Source: Candidatus Marithrix sp. (GTDB taxonomy: Bacteria > Pseudomonadota > Gammaproteobacteria > Beggiatoales > Beggiatoaceae). Taken from it: a stretch of 64,000 bases of DNA. The stretch is taken from the NCBI GenBank assembly GCA_016744775.1, contig JADGDS010000003.1:243946-307945 (forward strand), in the 5' to 3' direction. Both the position numbers and the translations under genes were made by a program. Shown one piece after another: positions 53,030 through 61,570 of this stretch. Every line of letters starts with the position of its first letter. Position 1 is the first letter of the stretch. The notes below the pieces were generated by a model that saw nothing but the letters and a program-made list of their open reading frames with translations, did no database searches and was not told the origin of the DNA.

Positions 53030-53334
53030 TGTTTGGATTAAAGGATACAAGCTATCAACATATCATAACAGCAATATCTAATTTTAAAGAAATAGAAACA
53101 GTAATTATTTTTGGTTCACGTGCTAAAGGTAATTATAAAAAAGGTTCTGATATTGATCTTGCCATTAAAGGCAAAAATCTCAATTATGATACTGTGATAA
53201 GACTCAGTACTATCTTAAATCAAGAATTACCAATTCCTTATTTTGTTGATGTAGTACATTATGAGACTTTAACTAATAAAGAATTAGTTGATCATATTGA
53301 TCGTGTAGGAAAAATATTTTTTCCTTTAACTTAA
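53029..53334 (+). CDS. Minimal nucleotidyltransferase (MNT antitoxin)
   Basis: The 101-residue protein has the nucleotidyltransferase signature IIFGSRAKGNYKKGSDIDLAI (G29-S30, D41, D43) and a third acidic residue in PYFVDVVHY. Alone it has only the catalytic core. The HEPN protein before it provides the rest of the complex. The 1-bp overlap (TAATG) gives coupled synthesis. Known MNT partners AMPylate HEPN toxins; this is assumed here from family knowledge. Confidence 0.87.
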   Translation: MFGLKDTSYQHIITAISNFKEIETVIIFGSRAKGNYKKGSDIDLAIKGKNLNYDTVIRLSTILNQELPIPYFVDVVHYETLTNKELVDHIDRVGKIFFPLT

Positions 53335-53339
53335 AACAG

Positions 53340-53429
53340 GTGCAACATGAAATTGATCATCTTGAGGGACTATTATTTCTTGATCGTTTGGTGAGTCGTC
53401 GGCATGATTTATTTCAACGTAAGATTTAA
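53340..53429 (+). pseudogene. C-terminal remnant of peptide deformylase (def)
   Basis: Thirty in-frame codons read VQHEIDHLEGLLFLDRLVSR and continue RHDLFQRKI to a stop. HEIDH is the zinc-binding HEXXH motif of peptide deformylase, followed by its usual GxLFxDRL. The N-terminal two thirds are absent and the HEPN-MNT pair lies directly upstream, so the pair or an associated rearrangement probably removed the rest. Def is essential, so an intact copy should exist elsewhere. Confidence 0.75.
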
Positions 53430-53469
53430 AATCAGATTTATATCTTCCTAGCTAAACAAACTAATTATT

Positions 53470-54063
53470 ATGGAATTATTACAACGTGTTCAACAAAATT
53501 TTACTGCTAGTATTGAACTTAAAACTCAGATCTTCAGTACTTTAACACCTGCAATTGTTAGTGCTGCTAAAGTGATAATAGAAAGTTTGAAGCAACAACA
53601 TAAGCTATTAATTTGTGGAAATGGAGGTTCCGCTGAACAATCTCAACATTTTTCCTCTGAATTAATTAACCGTTTTGAAGCCGAGCGACGTGCCTTACCA
53701 GCAATTGCTTTAACTGCTGATAGTTCTATTTTAACCTCAATCGCAAATGATTATGCTTTTGAAAATGTATTTGCCAGACAAATCGAAGCATTAGGGCAAC
53801 AAGGAGATATATTATTTGCTATCAGCACCAGCGGCAATTCAGCAAATATTATAAAAGCGATTGAAATTGCCCAGCAAAAAAATATGCACATAATTTCATT
53901 AACCGGGCGAAATGGTGGAAAAATAAGATCACAGTTACTAGAAAGCGATAAAGAAATCTGTGTAGCCAGCAATTCAACTGCGCGAATTCAAGAAGTTCAT
54001 TTATTAGTAATTCATTGTTTATGTGATCTTATTGATAATCACAGCTCAAACTTCCAAAGGTAA
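53470..54063 (+). CDS. gmhA: Phosphoheptose isomerase (sedoheptulose-7-phosphate isomerase)
   Basis: GmhA makes D-glycero-D-manno-heptose-7-phosphate, the first step to the LPS inner-core heptose. The 197-residue SIS-domain protein has [20 protein letters not shown] (zinc and substrate site), [32 protein letters not shown] and the C-terminal [15 protein letters not shown]. Length is normal. Its 3' end overlaps the convergent WlbA-like gene by 18 bp. It implies a heptose-containing lipopolysaccharide and hence a Gram-negative host. Confidence 0.9.
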   Translation: MELLQRVQQNFTASIELKTQIFSTLTPAIVSAAKVIIESLKQQHKLLICGNGGSAEQSQHFSSELINRFEAERRALPAIALTADSSILTSIANDYAFENVFARQIEALGQQGDILFAISTSGNSANIIKAIEIAQQKNMHIISLTGRNGGKIRSQLLESDKEICVASNSTARIQEVHLLVIHCLCDLIDNHSSNFQR

Positions 54064-55083
54064 AGGCACAGTGCGCCCATCCCGCGCCGAGAGGTAGGCA
54101 GCAATTAATAACTCTAAAGAACGTAAACCTTCTCTGCCATCAGTTTCAGCTTCTGCCTGCCCTTGTATAGTTTTAATTATATTTTCATAATATAAAGGAT
54201 GACCAAATCCATAGACAGATGTAGTTTCATAGCTGGCTTCATGGATGTTTTTATCATCCTGATCGGGTTCCGAAAATTGCCACTCTTGTATTTCATTTAC
54301 TGCTACTCCGCCGATACGTACCGTGCCTTTTTCACCGATGATGGTAATTGAACCTTCAAGGTTTTTCGGATAGGTGAGCATGGTTACGCTCATCGATCCT
54401 AATGCTCCAGAACGCCAACGGACATTCATCACAGCGGTATCTTCAACTTCAATGTTGCGTGCCAAGCTGCCAGTCATGGCTTGGACAGTTTCTACTGGAC
54501 CAATTAACCAATCTAACAAATCTACATAATGACTGGCTTGATTCATCAAAGCTCCGCCGTCAAATTCCCAAGTGCCACGCCATTTAGCACTATCATAATA
54601 AGCTTGGGGGCGCGTCCAAAATACATTGATATGTACCATGTATATTTTGCCAAATCGCTTGTTATCAATAGCTTTTTTTAGCAATTGAATTGTGGCATTA
54701 CGGCGATTTTGTTTGACTACAAACAGATGAACACCAGCATCATCACAAGCTTTAACCATTTCTAAACCATCTTTCCAACGAGTAGCCATAGGTTTTTCAG
54801 TCATAACATGACAGCCTGCTTGGGCACATTGGATAACTTGCTGAGCATGGATTCCACTAGGAGTACAAATAGCGGCTAAATCAAGCTCTGTATTTTTTAA
54901 AAGTGCATTAAGATTAGAATAGCCGCTGACAGTAGTTTCTTGAATAGCTTTTTCTAGCACTGCTGGATTATTATCACAAACAGCAACTAGTTCTAAACTA
55001 TCATTATGTTTTTTAATAGCTTCAAAATGTTTTGCGGAAATTCTTCCGCAACCTATTATGGCTATTTTTATTTTTTTATTCAT
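54046..55083 (-). CDS. Gfo/Idh/MocA oxidoreductase, WlbA/WbpB-like UDP-GlcNAcA 3-dehydrogenase
   Basis: The 345-residue protein has the NAD site [27 protein letters not shown] (Lys97), [19 protein letters not shown], and the substrate region [20 protein letters not shown]. These fit WlbA/WbpB, which oxidise UDP-N-acetylglucosaminuronate at C3 for diamino-uronic acid synthesis. The companions WbpA and WbpE are present only as remnants at 6933 and 7451, so the pathway seems interrupted unless other copies exist. The GC content is higher than that of its surroundings. Confidence 0.8.
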   Translation of the reverse strand: MNKKIKIAIIGCGRISAKHFEAIKKHNDSLELVAVCDNNPAVLEKAIQETTVSGYSNLNALLKNTELDLAAICTPSGIHAQQVIQCAQAGCHVMTEKPMATRWKDGLEMVKACDDAGVHLFVVKQNRRNATIQLLKKAIDNKRFGKIYMVHINVFWTRPQAYYDSAKWRGTWEFDGGALMNQASHYVDLLDWLIGPVETVQAMTGSLARNIEVEDTAVMNVRWRSGALGSMSVTMLTYPKNLEGSITIIGEKGTVRIGGVAVNEIQEWQFSEPDQDDKNIHEASYETTSVYGFGHPLYYENIIKTIQGQAEAETDGREGLRSLELLIAAYLSARDGRTVPLPLEV

Positions 55084-55110
55084 TAAGAAGTAGATACGAC
55101 AAAATTTTTC

Positions 55111-55192
55111 AAGCCCCCCGAACCCCCTAAAGGGGGAGGAATGATATTATTTATTAGGTAAATACTTCCCCCTTTAGGGGGCTAGGGGGCTT
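55111..55192. repeat. Family A palindromic element copy 4
   Basis: AAGCCCCCC...AGGGGGA (55111-55137) and the complementary arm (55166-55192) flank a 28-bp AT-rich spacer. Beyond the arms, GACAAAA and TTTTGTC extend the symmetry. It lies before the WlbA-like gene and after the peroxidase gene on the minus strand. Confidence 0.85.
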
Positions 55193-55257
55193 CCGACATG
55201 TTTTGTCTAAGTATTTATTATAATATAATACAACATTATTGTGTAAATTATTCCAAA

Positions 55258-56562
55258 CTAATCCCTAATTGGCAAACCACTAGGTACTCTATTCACCGCA
55301 GTTCTACGAAGATCAATACAATTAACATCAGTCAAAGCATGTAAAAACGCTATTAAATCATAAATTTCTTGATCAGTTAATTTTATAGGATTAATTTCAA
55401 TTGCATCAATTATCGCTTGACGACGTTTTTGATCTTGATGCGCAATTATATCTATTTTATGAAGATCAGTTCTTGAAGGTAATAGAGCCTGCCTAATATC
55501 ATAATTATTTAAAGCCTTAACTGGATTTAGATGATGAAGTATCATTTGTTCTAAATCATTATACGCACCATCATGACCCCAAGGTCCAGTCATAGTTACT
55601 TGACGTAATGATGGTGTGCGAAATTTAAAACGATCAGCCGCATCTTTAGTTACTCGCTCACGACCAAAATCATCATGTCCATCATTATAACCGGGTAAAT
55701 TATCACCTTTTCCCGGACCAATTTGAGGAATCCCAATAGCATGAAATTTCTGATCTGTTTGAAATGCTCCACTATGACAAGTGCTACACTGCGCTTTACC
55801 ATAAAATAATATAGCACCTCGAATCTGCTGTTCACTAGCTACATCGTAATTACCACGCAAATATTGATCAAAAGGAGAATTAGTGCAACGAAAAGCAGCC
55901 GCTTCAAAACTAGCAATGGCATTAGCGGCATGTACATAAGTAATATCCTCCGCAGCATTAACATCTGCAAAAGCATCAATAAATAAATATACATATTCAT
56001 CTATTTGTTGCAATCTTGCTGCTAATTGTTGCCAGACGCTAATTAAATTGCCTTCAGCGGTTGCATCTGCAATCGTATTTTCTCCTTTTTCACCTGCCAT
56101 TTCAGCATCAGATGTTACTGGAAACATAGCCTGTACAGCCAATGGATTATCTAATCCTAAAGGTAAATCATCACCAGCAGGGCTTACAAGTTTTGTTACT
56201 CTACCATCATGAAATAATGTAGTAAATTCCGAAGCTCCCAAATTAAATAGATGCGGTGAATTACGAGCCACCCTTTTTTTAATATTATTAGGATTTCGCA
56301 TAACACCTAAACCAATTCCGCCAGTACCTATAGGTAAAGATATACCATCACCACTAGCAGCAAAAGGATGATGACAAGTAGCGCATGAAATATCTTCATT
56401 GCCACTTAATATTTTATCATAAAATAAAAACTTACCTAAATTTTCCATCTTCACATTATCTGGCGGAAAATCCTGATCAGTAACTAAAAACTCATTAGCC
56501 GATGCTAATTTGATTGTAAATAAACTAATAAAAGCTATTTTTTTTGTCAATTTCCAAGTCAT
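55258..56562 (-). CDS. Di-heme cytochrome c peroxidase / MauG-like protein
   Basis: The 434-residue protein has a signal peptide (about 1-22) and two heme c sites, C60ATCH64 and C259STCH263. The first lies in LGKFLFYDKILSGNEDISC and the second in RGAILFYGKAQCSTCH, as in bacterial di-heme peroxidases. It is about 90 residues longer than the classic enzyme, with insertions between the hemes (FPVTSDAEMAGEKGENTIAD) and near the C-terminus. It acts in the periplasm, reducing H2O2 or oxidising a protein substrate. No dedicated partner is adjacent. Confidence 0.88.
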   Translation of the reverse strand: MTWKLTKKIAFISLFTIKLASANEFLVTDQDFPPDNVKMENLGKFLFYDKILSGNEDISCATCHHPFAASGDGISLPIGTGGIGLGVMRNPNNIKKRVARNSPHLFNLGASEFTTLFHDGRVTKLVSPAGDDLPLGLDNPLAVQAMFPVTSDAEMAGEKGENTIADATAEGNLISVWQQLAARLQQIDEYVYLFIDAFADVNAAEDITYVHAANAIASFEAAAFRCTNSPFDQYLRGNYDVASEQQIRGAILFYGKAQCSTCHSGAFQTDQKFHAIGIPQIGPGKGDNLPGYNDGHDDFGRERVTKDAADRFKFRTPSLRQVTMTGPWGHDGAYNDLEQMILHHLNPVKALNNYDIRQALLPSRTDLHKIDIIAHQDQKRRQAIIDAIEINPIKLTDQEIYDLIAFLHALTDVNCIDLRRTAVNRVPSGLPIRD

Positions 56563-56640
56563 TATTTATTCCTTAAATAAAAAATTTATGTATTAATATG
56601 GACATCTAAGCAAAATTCATAACATTTTTTTTAAATTTTT

Positions 56641-56667
56641 TTGGCAAAAAAAGTAAGAGTGTCCGTC
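56641..56667 (+). promoter_or_regulatory. Bipartite upstream element, copy 1
   Basis: TTGGCAAAAA (56641-56650), nine bases, then TGTCCGTC (56660-56667). The same two blocks with the same nine-base gap occur at 58971-58997 before the next secreted-protein gene. The end of the element is 36 bases before the ATG. GGCAAA and CGTC, 15 bases apart, could be an ECF-sigma -35/-10 pair. Confidence 0.55.
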
Positions 56668-56703
56668 CTAAAGAAGTGAGTTTTAAATTTAAGGAACACA
56701 GAT

Positions 56704-57483
56704 ATGAAAATTACAGCAGTTAAAACATTGTTACTGACTACATTGTTAGTTATTGGTATAAGTGCAAATAGTTTCGCTTGCACATCTACTCCACCTAAAC
56801 CACCGATTTGGGTTACTAGTGCTCATCTAGTATCCAAACAATTCGGATTTTGGATTTATATAATCCGTATTCACAAACTCACGACTTTTGGTACTCAAGT
56901 AGGTAGCGGGCAAGTTTGTGCTTGCGCGTTCAGACTTCCTCGTGATATTGGGGAAATTTTTGCCGCTAAATTGGTGTTATCAGACACTGACGTTCCTTAT
57001 CCCGGTTTATCAGAATTTGGATTAAATTCTAATACTGGTAAAGTTTTTACTTTATTAAGTAAGGGTTTCTCTGATTGGACTGGATTTTCAGCTAAAGTTA
57101 GTCAAAATATTGATCCTGATGTACCTGTAGATTTGCTTTTCTATGCCAGAATAAAAAGCGACAAAGATGAAGCAATGAAAAGGTTTGAAGAATACATAAA
57201 AAAAGCTGATCAACCATTAATTGCAACCAGCGGTGCTGATGCACAGGGTTTACCAGTAGTAGATAATGAACATCCAGATCATACTGTCATAACAGCGGCT
57301 GGAGAAGTAAAAATTATGCCGCCATCAAAAGAATGTTCTACTTACGATTTAGAAACTGGTATCTTTAAAGCATCAGATGTAGCAGTTGATGTATTAAATC
57401 AAAAATTACATTTTGAAGTTGAAATGAAGACAGTTAAGCAAAATCCATTTCAATTGGAAGTTACAAATGTAACACCTAAATAA
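56704..57483 (+). CDS. Secreted protein of unknown function
   Basis: The 259-residue protein has a signal peptide (MKITAVKTLLLTTLLVIG, cleavage near ANSFA-CTS). Two close Cys (VCACAF, about 72-74) plus a Cys near the mature N-terminus and one near 219 could make disulfides. I recognise no domain. A lipobox is not convincing. It is transcribed alone from the bipartite element shared with the gene at 59041, which suggests co-regulation with the DUF642 protein. AAGGA precedes the start by 9 bases. Confidence 0.75.
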   Translation: MKITAVKTLLLTTLLVIGISANSFACTSTPPKPPIWVTSAHLVSKQFGFWIYIIRIHKLTTFGTQVGSGQVCACAFRLPRDIGEIFAAKLVLSDTDVPYPGLSEFGLNSNTGKVFTLLSKGFSDWTGFSAKVSQNIDPDVPVDLLFYARIKSDKDEAMKRFEEYIKKADQPLIATSGADAQGLPVVDNEHPDHTVITAAGEVKIMPPSKECSTYDLETGIFKASDVAVDVLNQKLHFEVEMKTVKQNPFQLEVTNVTPK

Positions 57484-57485
57484 AT

Positions 57486-57528
57486 AACTGATGTTACGCA
57501 GAGAGGGCAACCATAAAGGATTGCCCCT
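57486..57528. repeat. TGATGTTACGCA end joined to a family C hairpin
   Basis: ACTGATGTTACGCA (from 57487) is the same sequence that ends family A copies 1 and 2, here followed by a family C hairpin (AGGGCAACC, loop, GGATTGCCCCT; 57504-57528) instead of the A arms. It sits between convergent genes. Confidence 0.75.
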
Positions 57529-57541
57529 ACGATCATGTTTA

Positions 57542-58732
57542 TCAATACAAAAATCCAAACAGCCAAATTGGTATTTTTTTTATATCACCTATTTCTATAT
57601 TATCTATCACAAGGTAGCTATTTTTGATATTTTTTATCTGTTTAAAATCTTTATTTTTACCCCCTATTTCAAATGTATATTTATCATCAATAAAATAATC
57701 ACCCTTTTTAGAATATCTAATAGTATGATTATGCAACATTGAGAGAAAAAATGATTCTCTAATAGTACCTATATTTGATGAAAAACATAAAACCTTAAAT
57801 AGGTTGGGATTCTCAAGCAAGATTTTATCAGGTTTTTGAAATAGAGCATTGCCTTTTTTATTATAATAGAGTAGGTGTATTAGTTTTCCACGTTCTAAAG
57901 CATTTATATAGTTATAAAGTGTCTTTACATTTAGCCCCATTTCTCTTGAAAGAGATGTAATATTCATATCACCAGGAGGATTTTCACACAGAACTACCAG
58001 TAGTTTTTTTAGTAGTGATATATTTTTTGGATCAATATTAAAAAGTTGCAATAAATCACTCTCAATAGTCTTATTGATAGCCTCTGTAAGTTTCATAATA
58101 TAATCTTGCTCACCTCCCTCCAAAAAAAATGGATAAACGCCAAAATTTAAATATTCATCAAAATATTTCAGAGGTTTAAGCTTTGATATGACTTCAAATG
58201 CATATTTGGTATGAGATTCTAACATCTGTTCCAAATTAAATACATTGAGTTTTATATTAAGTTTTAATTCCAAAAATTCCCTAAAAGAGAGTATAGGAAT
58301 ATTATAGATTAATGCTCTTCTACTCAAATCCGCATTTGATAATGCAATAGCACTTGAACCAGAAAAGACAACTTGAATATCAAAAAAATCATAAATAGTT
58401 TTCAAATCTTTCTCAAAGTATCTTTGATAATGAATTTCATCAACTACCAAAACTTTGATGCCTCTTTTTTGAAACTCCTCTGCAATAGTGAGTAACCTTT
58501 CAGCTCCAATAAGAGGATTATCCATAGAAATATACACTTTTTCAGATATATCAATTTCTAAATTGTTTAAGTATTGATGTAAAAGTGTGGTTTTCCCAAC
58601 TCCTTTAGCACCTTTTAATCCTATGAGTTTTTGATCAAAACTAATTTGCTTATAAATAGATCTTGTATATAGAGGAACCTTTGATGATTGAAAAAGATTT
58701 GAATAGTAAAATAGTGTTGATATTAAAGTCAT
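57542..58732 (-). CDS. AAA_14 / DUF4143 family ATPase
   Basis: The 396-residue protein has Walker A GLKGAKGVGKTTLLHQYL (GAKGVGKT, about 40-47), Walker B VLVVDEIHYQ and sensor FSGSSAIAL, then a winged-helix segment (NITSLSREMGLNVKTLYNYI). A DUF4143 end with a nuclease-like fold follows (FSSNIGTIRESFFLSML, YTFEIGGKNKDFKQI). Family members are widespread, poorly characterised ATPases often moved between genomes. Codon use (AGA, ATA) differs from the flanking secreted-protein genes, which suggests recent arrival. It is a single-gene unit between convergent and divergent neighbours. Confidence 0.85.
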   Translation of the reverse strand: MTLISTLFYYSNLFQSSKVPLYTRSIYKQISFDQKLIGLKGAKGVGKTTLLHQYLNNLEIDISEKVYISMDNPLIGAERLLTIAEEFQKRGIKVLVVDEIHYQRYFEKDLKTIYDFFDIQVVFSGSSAIALSNADLSRRALIYNIPILSFREFLELKLNIKLNVFNLEQMLESHTKYAFEVISKLKPLKYFDEYLNFGVYPFFLEGGEQDYIMKLTEAINKTIESDLLQLFNIDPKNISLLKKLLVVLCENPPGDMNITSLSREMGLNVKTLYNYINALERGKLIHLLYYNKKGNALFQKPDKILLENPNLFKVLCFSSNIGTIRESFFLSMLHNHTIRYSKKGDYFIDDKYTFEIGGKNKDFKQIKNIKNSYLVIDNIEIGDIKKIPIWLFGFLY

Positions 58733-58970
58733 TTTTTTATATTTGTTAGTATAATACCTAAATTATCGCATATAGTTGGTAGTAGAGTGAAAGATTTTTA
58801 GTATAAATTATGTAGTGTGTTACTGAAATATGATGTCATTCATGTTATGCACCATTGTGCCATTACCAAACACCCATTATGTAGTTTGATGGAAGGTATA
58901 TCTGAGTACAACGAATTATGTGGATAAACGAATGAACTTTTTGAATTGTTTAATTTTAAATTATTTTTTT

Positions 58971-58997
58971 TTGGCAAAAATCATCAAAATGTCCGTC
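58971..58997 (+). promoter_or_regulatory. Bipartite upstream element, copy 2
   Basis: TTGGCAAAAA (58971-58980), nine bases, then TGTCCGTC (58990-58997), 43 bases before the ATG at 59041. The rest of the 308-bp gap 58733-59040 shows no gene. Confidence 0.55.
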
Positions 58998-59040
58998 TTA
59001 TAATATCGTAAGTTTAAAATTTAATATTTAACTTGGAGTA

Positions 59041-61365
59041 ATGATGATGAAATCATATCTAAAAAAACAGAGGCTATTAAAACTAGCCAGTATCGCTTTT
59101 ACTATGTCGTTTGGGGTGTTGGCAGCTCCATCTACGTTTGCCAACGTTCTCAACGGTGGTTTTGAGCAACCTACTATACCTAATGGAACATGGAATAATT
59201 TTACTTCTATTCCAGGATGGACCTTATCTTTTGGACCTGAAGTTGATATAGTAAACCATTTACCCGGATTAGGACTTCCCTATGAAGGACAAAATTTTAT
59301 AGAATTAGATAGTAGTAAAAGTAGTGGTATTTACCAAGATGTATCTACTAAACCTCGACAATGCTATACCTTAAAATTTGCCATTTCACCTCGTCCAAAA
59401 AGACCAGCTGCCGATCATAAGCTTAGAGTATTATGGAACGGAAGTATTTTAGATGATCTTTCAGCAGGTGCTGGAGGAAATAGCACATCGTGGAGTGTTT
59501 ATACATATACGGTATATGCCAGTGCTGGTAACACAACACGTTTGGAATTCCAAGATACAGGTCCATCAAATTCTTATGGTATGTTTCTTGACGCAGTTTC
59601 TTTAGAAAACTGCAATTTTGAACCTTGCAAAGATGATGAAACAAAGGTTTATCAGCCTACAGTAGCTAGCCCTAGTGCTAACATGTTAGCCGCATATCCT
59701 GACAAAACTTTTAAGGGATTTGGCGATACACAAATCGATAAATTTGTTGGTCATACCTTTACAAATTTAAACATACCGGGCAAGACGATTGTTGGAGCAA
59801 CACTAGAAGTTAAAGCTAAAGCTGGTAGTTCTTCGCTATCAAAAAATGATGCGCTTTATTTAAAATTTTTAGATACTGGTGGTAATAGTTTAGCTTCAGG
59901 GTGGAGTAGCCGCTTTGGTTTAGATAATCCTAATTTTGGTTTACTTCCACAACAATGGATAATTATATTTTTTCAAAATGGTCAGGCTTTCAATTTAAAT
60001 TTAGCAAATTTAAAAAATTTAGGAACAGCTCCTAATGCTGGAGTTAGTATCATTAATGAGTTAAATACTCATGGTTTTCTTGATGTATTAGTACAAGATG
60101 ATACTACGGTTGAATCTGTTAAATTAACTGTACATTATAAGTGTAAATTTGATGTTTGGGTCAGTGATGGAACTACTGATACGGGTGTTGAACCTAGTCC
60201 TCCCAGCAACGTTTGTAATGGTTGGTGGTGTTCAAGAGATATTGTTGTAACTAATAGCAACAATCCATTTGCAGGCTTAACTCCTCCAGCTTTACCAACT
60301 CATCAAAATCCAGTAAATGGACAAACAAATTCTGCTTATGCTCTGGTACGTAATTTAGGTCCAATAGCTGCTTCTAATGTGAATGTAGAATTTTATCTTA
60401 CTAAAGCTAGTACATGGGGGGCACCATGGATTTTTTTAGGTTCTCATCCTATATCTAATTTACCAGTAGGTCAACAGTATGTAGCTAGCATTGAGTGGAA
60501 TCCACCCGGAACTGGACATTATTGTATGCAAGTTCGTTTGAGAACTCCTTTAGATCCAACTACTGGTAATTCTGTGAAAAATAATAATAACATTGCTCAG
60601 AGAAACCTCAATATTGTTGGTTTGTCACCAGATAAACCTGTTATCACTGACTTAATTGTACGTCCAGCTTTAAATATTAAACCTCTAAAATTGGTCTTCG
60701 ATGTAACAACTGAAAAGGCTGATCTCAAAAAATTAGCAGATGAATTAGTCAATGTCACAATTGGTGGACTAGAAAATTTACCTATTAAAGATCCAAAAGG
60801 TCTCGAAATCATAGATGGAAAAGAAGCCAAATTTACTGGTGACAAGGGATCATTTATTATAGATGTAGCAAAAGGTGAAGAAGTAAAATTAAATTTGACA
60901 TTTGCCCCTACTTCTTTAACACAGAAGGATTTATCTGGAAAAGTTTATTTCCATGTTAAACAATTTGAAGGAGAAGAGTTGATTGGTGGTGTGAGTTATG
61001 AATTACGTCCACCAGAAGGACCACTATCAGTAAGCCTAGACTCATTCACAGCCAACGCAGCTGATGGCAAAATAACCATAAATTGGACCACGGGTACTGA
61101 AACCGACAATGCTGGTTTTACCCTTTGGAGAGCAACACCAATAGATGGACAATGTTCTACTGATCCTTATAATTATAAAGATGTTAAACAAGTTCAACCT
61201 TTGGTTTATTCTAAATCTCAAGATGGAGTATTGGGTGCAAGTTATTCTGAACAAGATCAAAATGTTGAAGCTGGTGTAACATATTGTTATGGTTTAGAAG
61301 ATATTGAATATAATGGAAAACGTAAATTCCATGCTGATAAAATAATATCTGCTACTTTGAATTAA
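59041..61365 (+). CDS. Secreted multidomain protein with N-terminal DUF642 domain
   Basis: The 774-residue protein has a signal peptide (about 1-35, ending TFA-NV). A DUF642 jelly-roll domain follows (about 36-190; NGGFEQPTIPNGTWNNFTSI, GWTLSFGPEVDIV, FLDAVSLENC). Then come a second beta domain (TKVYQPTVASPSANMLAAYP), a CARDB-like domain around 400-500 (NSAYALVRNLGPIAASNVNV), and a C-terminal fibronectin-III-like domain (GKITINWTTGTETDNAGFTL). DUF642 domains bind carbohydrate in known cases. No PEP-CTERM or LPXTG anchor is seen. It probably works at the cell surface or in the matrix. It precedes the 73-bp repeats. Confidence 0.75.
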   Translation: MMMKSYLKKQRLLKLASIAFTMSFGVLAAPSTFANVLNGGFEQPTIPNGTWNNFTSIPGWTLSFGPEVDIVNHLPGLGLPYEGQNFIELDSSKSSGIYQDVSTKPRQCYTLKFAISPRPKRPAADHKLRVLWNGSILDDLSAGAGGNSTSWSVYTYTVYASAGNTTRLEFQDTGPSNSYGMFLDAVSLENCNFEPCKDDETKVYQPTVASPSANMLAAYPDKTFKGFGDTQIDKFVGHTFTNLNIPGKTIVGATLEVKAKAGSSSLSKNDALYLKFLDTGGNSLASGWSSRFGLDNPNFGLLPQQWIIIFFQNGQAFNLNLANLKNLGTAPNAGVSIINELNTHGFLDVLVQDDTTVESVKLTVHYKCKFDVWVSDGTTDTGVEPSPPSNVCNGWWCSRDIVVTNSNNPFAGLTPPALPTHQNPVNGQTNSAYALVRNLGPIAASNVNVEFYLTKASTWGAPWIFLGSHPISNLPVGQQYVASIEWNPPGTGHYCMQVRLRTPLDPTTGNSVKNNNNIAQRNLNIVGLSPDKPVITDLIVRPALNIKPLKLVFDVTTEKADLKKLADELVNVTIGGLENLPIKDPKGLEIIDGKEAKFTGDKGSFIIDVAKGEEVKLNLTFAPTSLTQKDLSGKVYFHVKQFEGEELIGGVSYELRPPEGPLSVSLDSFTANAADGKITINWTTGTETDNAGFTLWRATPIDGQCSTDPYNYKDVKQVQPLVYSKSQDGVLGASYSEQDQNVEAGVTYCYGLEDIEYNGKRKFHADKIISATLN

Positions 61366-61570
61366 CCTACAGACCTGTCAGGTTTTAAAAACCTGACAGG
61401 TCTTATCATAACAATGTGTAAATTAAACCTTAAATTAACCTACAGACCTGACAGGTTTTAAAAACCTGTCAGGTCTTATCATAACAATGTGTAAATTAAA
61501 CATTAAATTAACCTACATACCTGTCAGGTTTTAAAAACCTGACAGGTCTTATCATTAAAATGTGTAAATA
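61361..61570. repeat. Three tandem 73-bp units, each with a GACCTGTCAGG-type palindrome
   Basis: Units start at 61361, 61434 and 61507 with ATTAACCTAC and each holds a 31-bp hairpin with AACCTGACAGG-type arms around TTTTAAAA. In units 1 and 3 the left arm has CTGTCAGG and the right CTGACAGG; in unit 2 these are swapped, so pairing is kept. Each unit ends AATGTGTAAAT; in the third this is the start codon of the next gene. Unit 1 begins in the stop region of the preceding gene. Confidence 0.92.

Noticed and set aside
56641..56667. Sigma-54 promoter before the secreted-protein genes
   Set aside because: TTGGCA would fit the -24 box but no GC-containing -12 box follows at the required distance in either copy.
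57491..57742. Plus-strand ORF of 83 codons after the secreted protein
   Set aside because: It is antisense to the ATPase gene, begins in a repeat and has a low-complexity aromatic composition.
61361..61570. Possible CRISPR array
   Set aside because: Only three 73-bp units, with the spacer part repeated as well as the palindrome and no cas genes; it is a tandem repeat.
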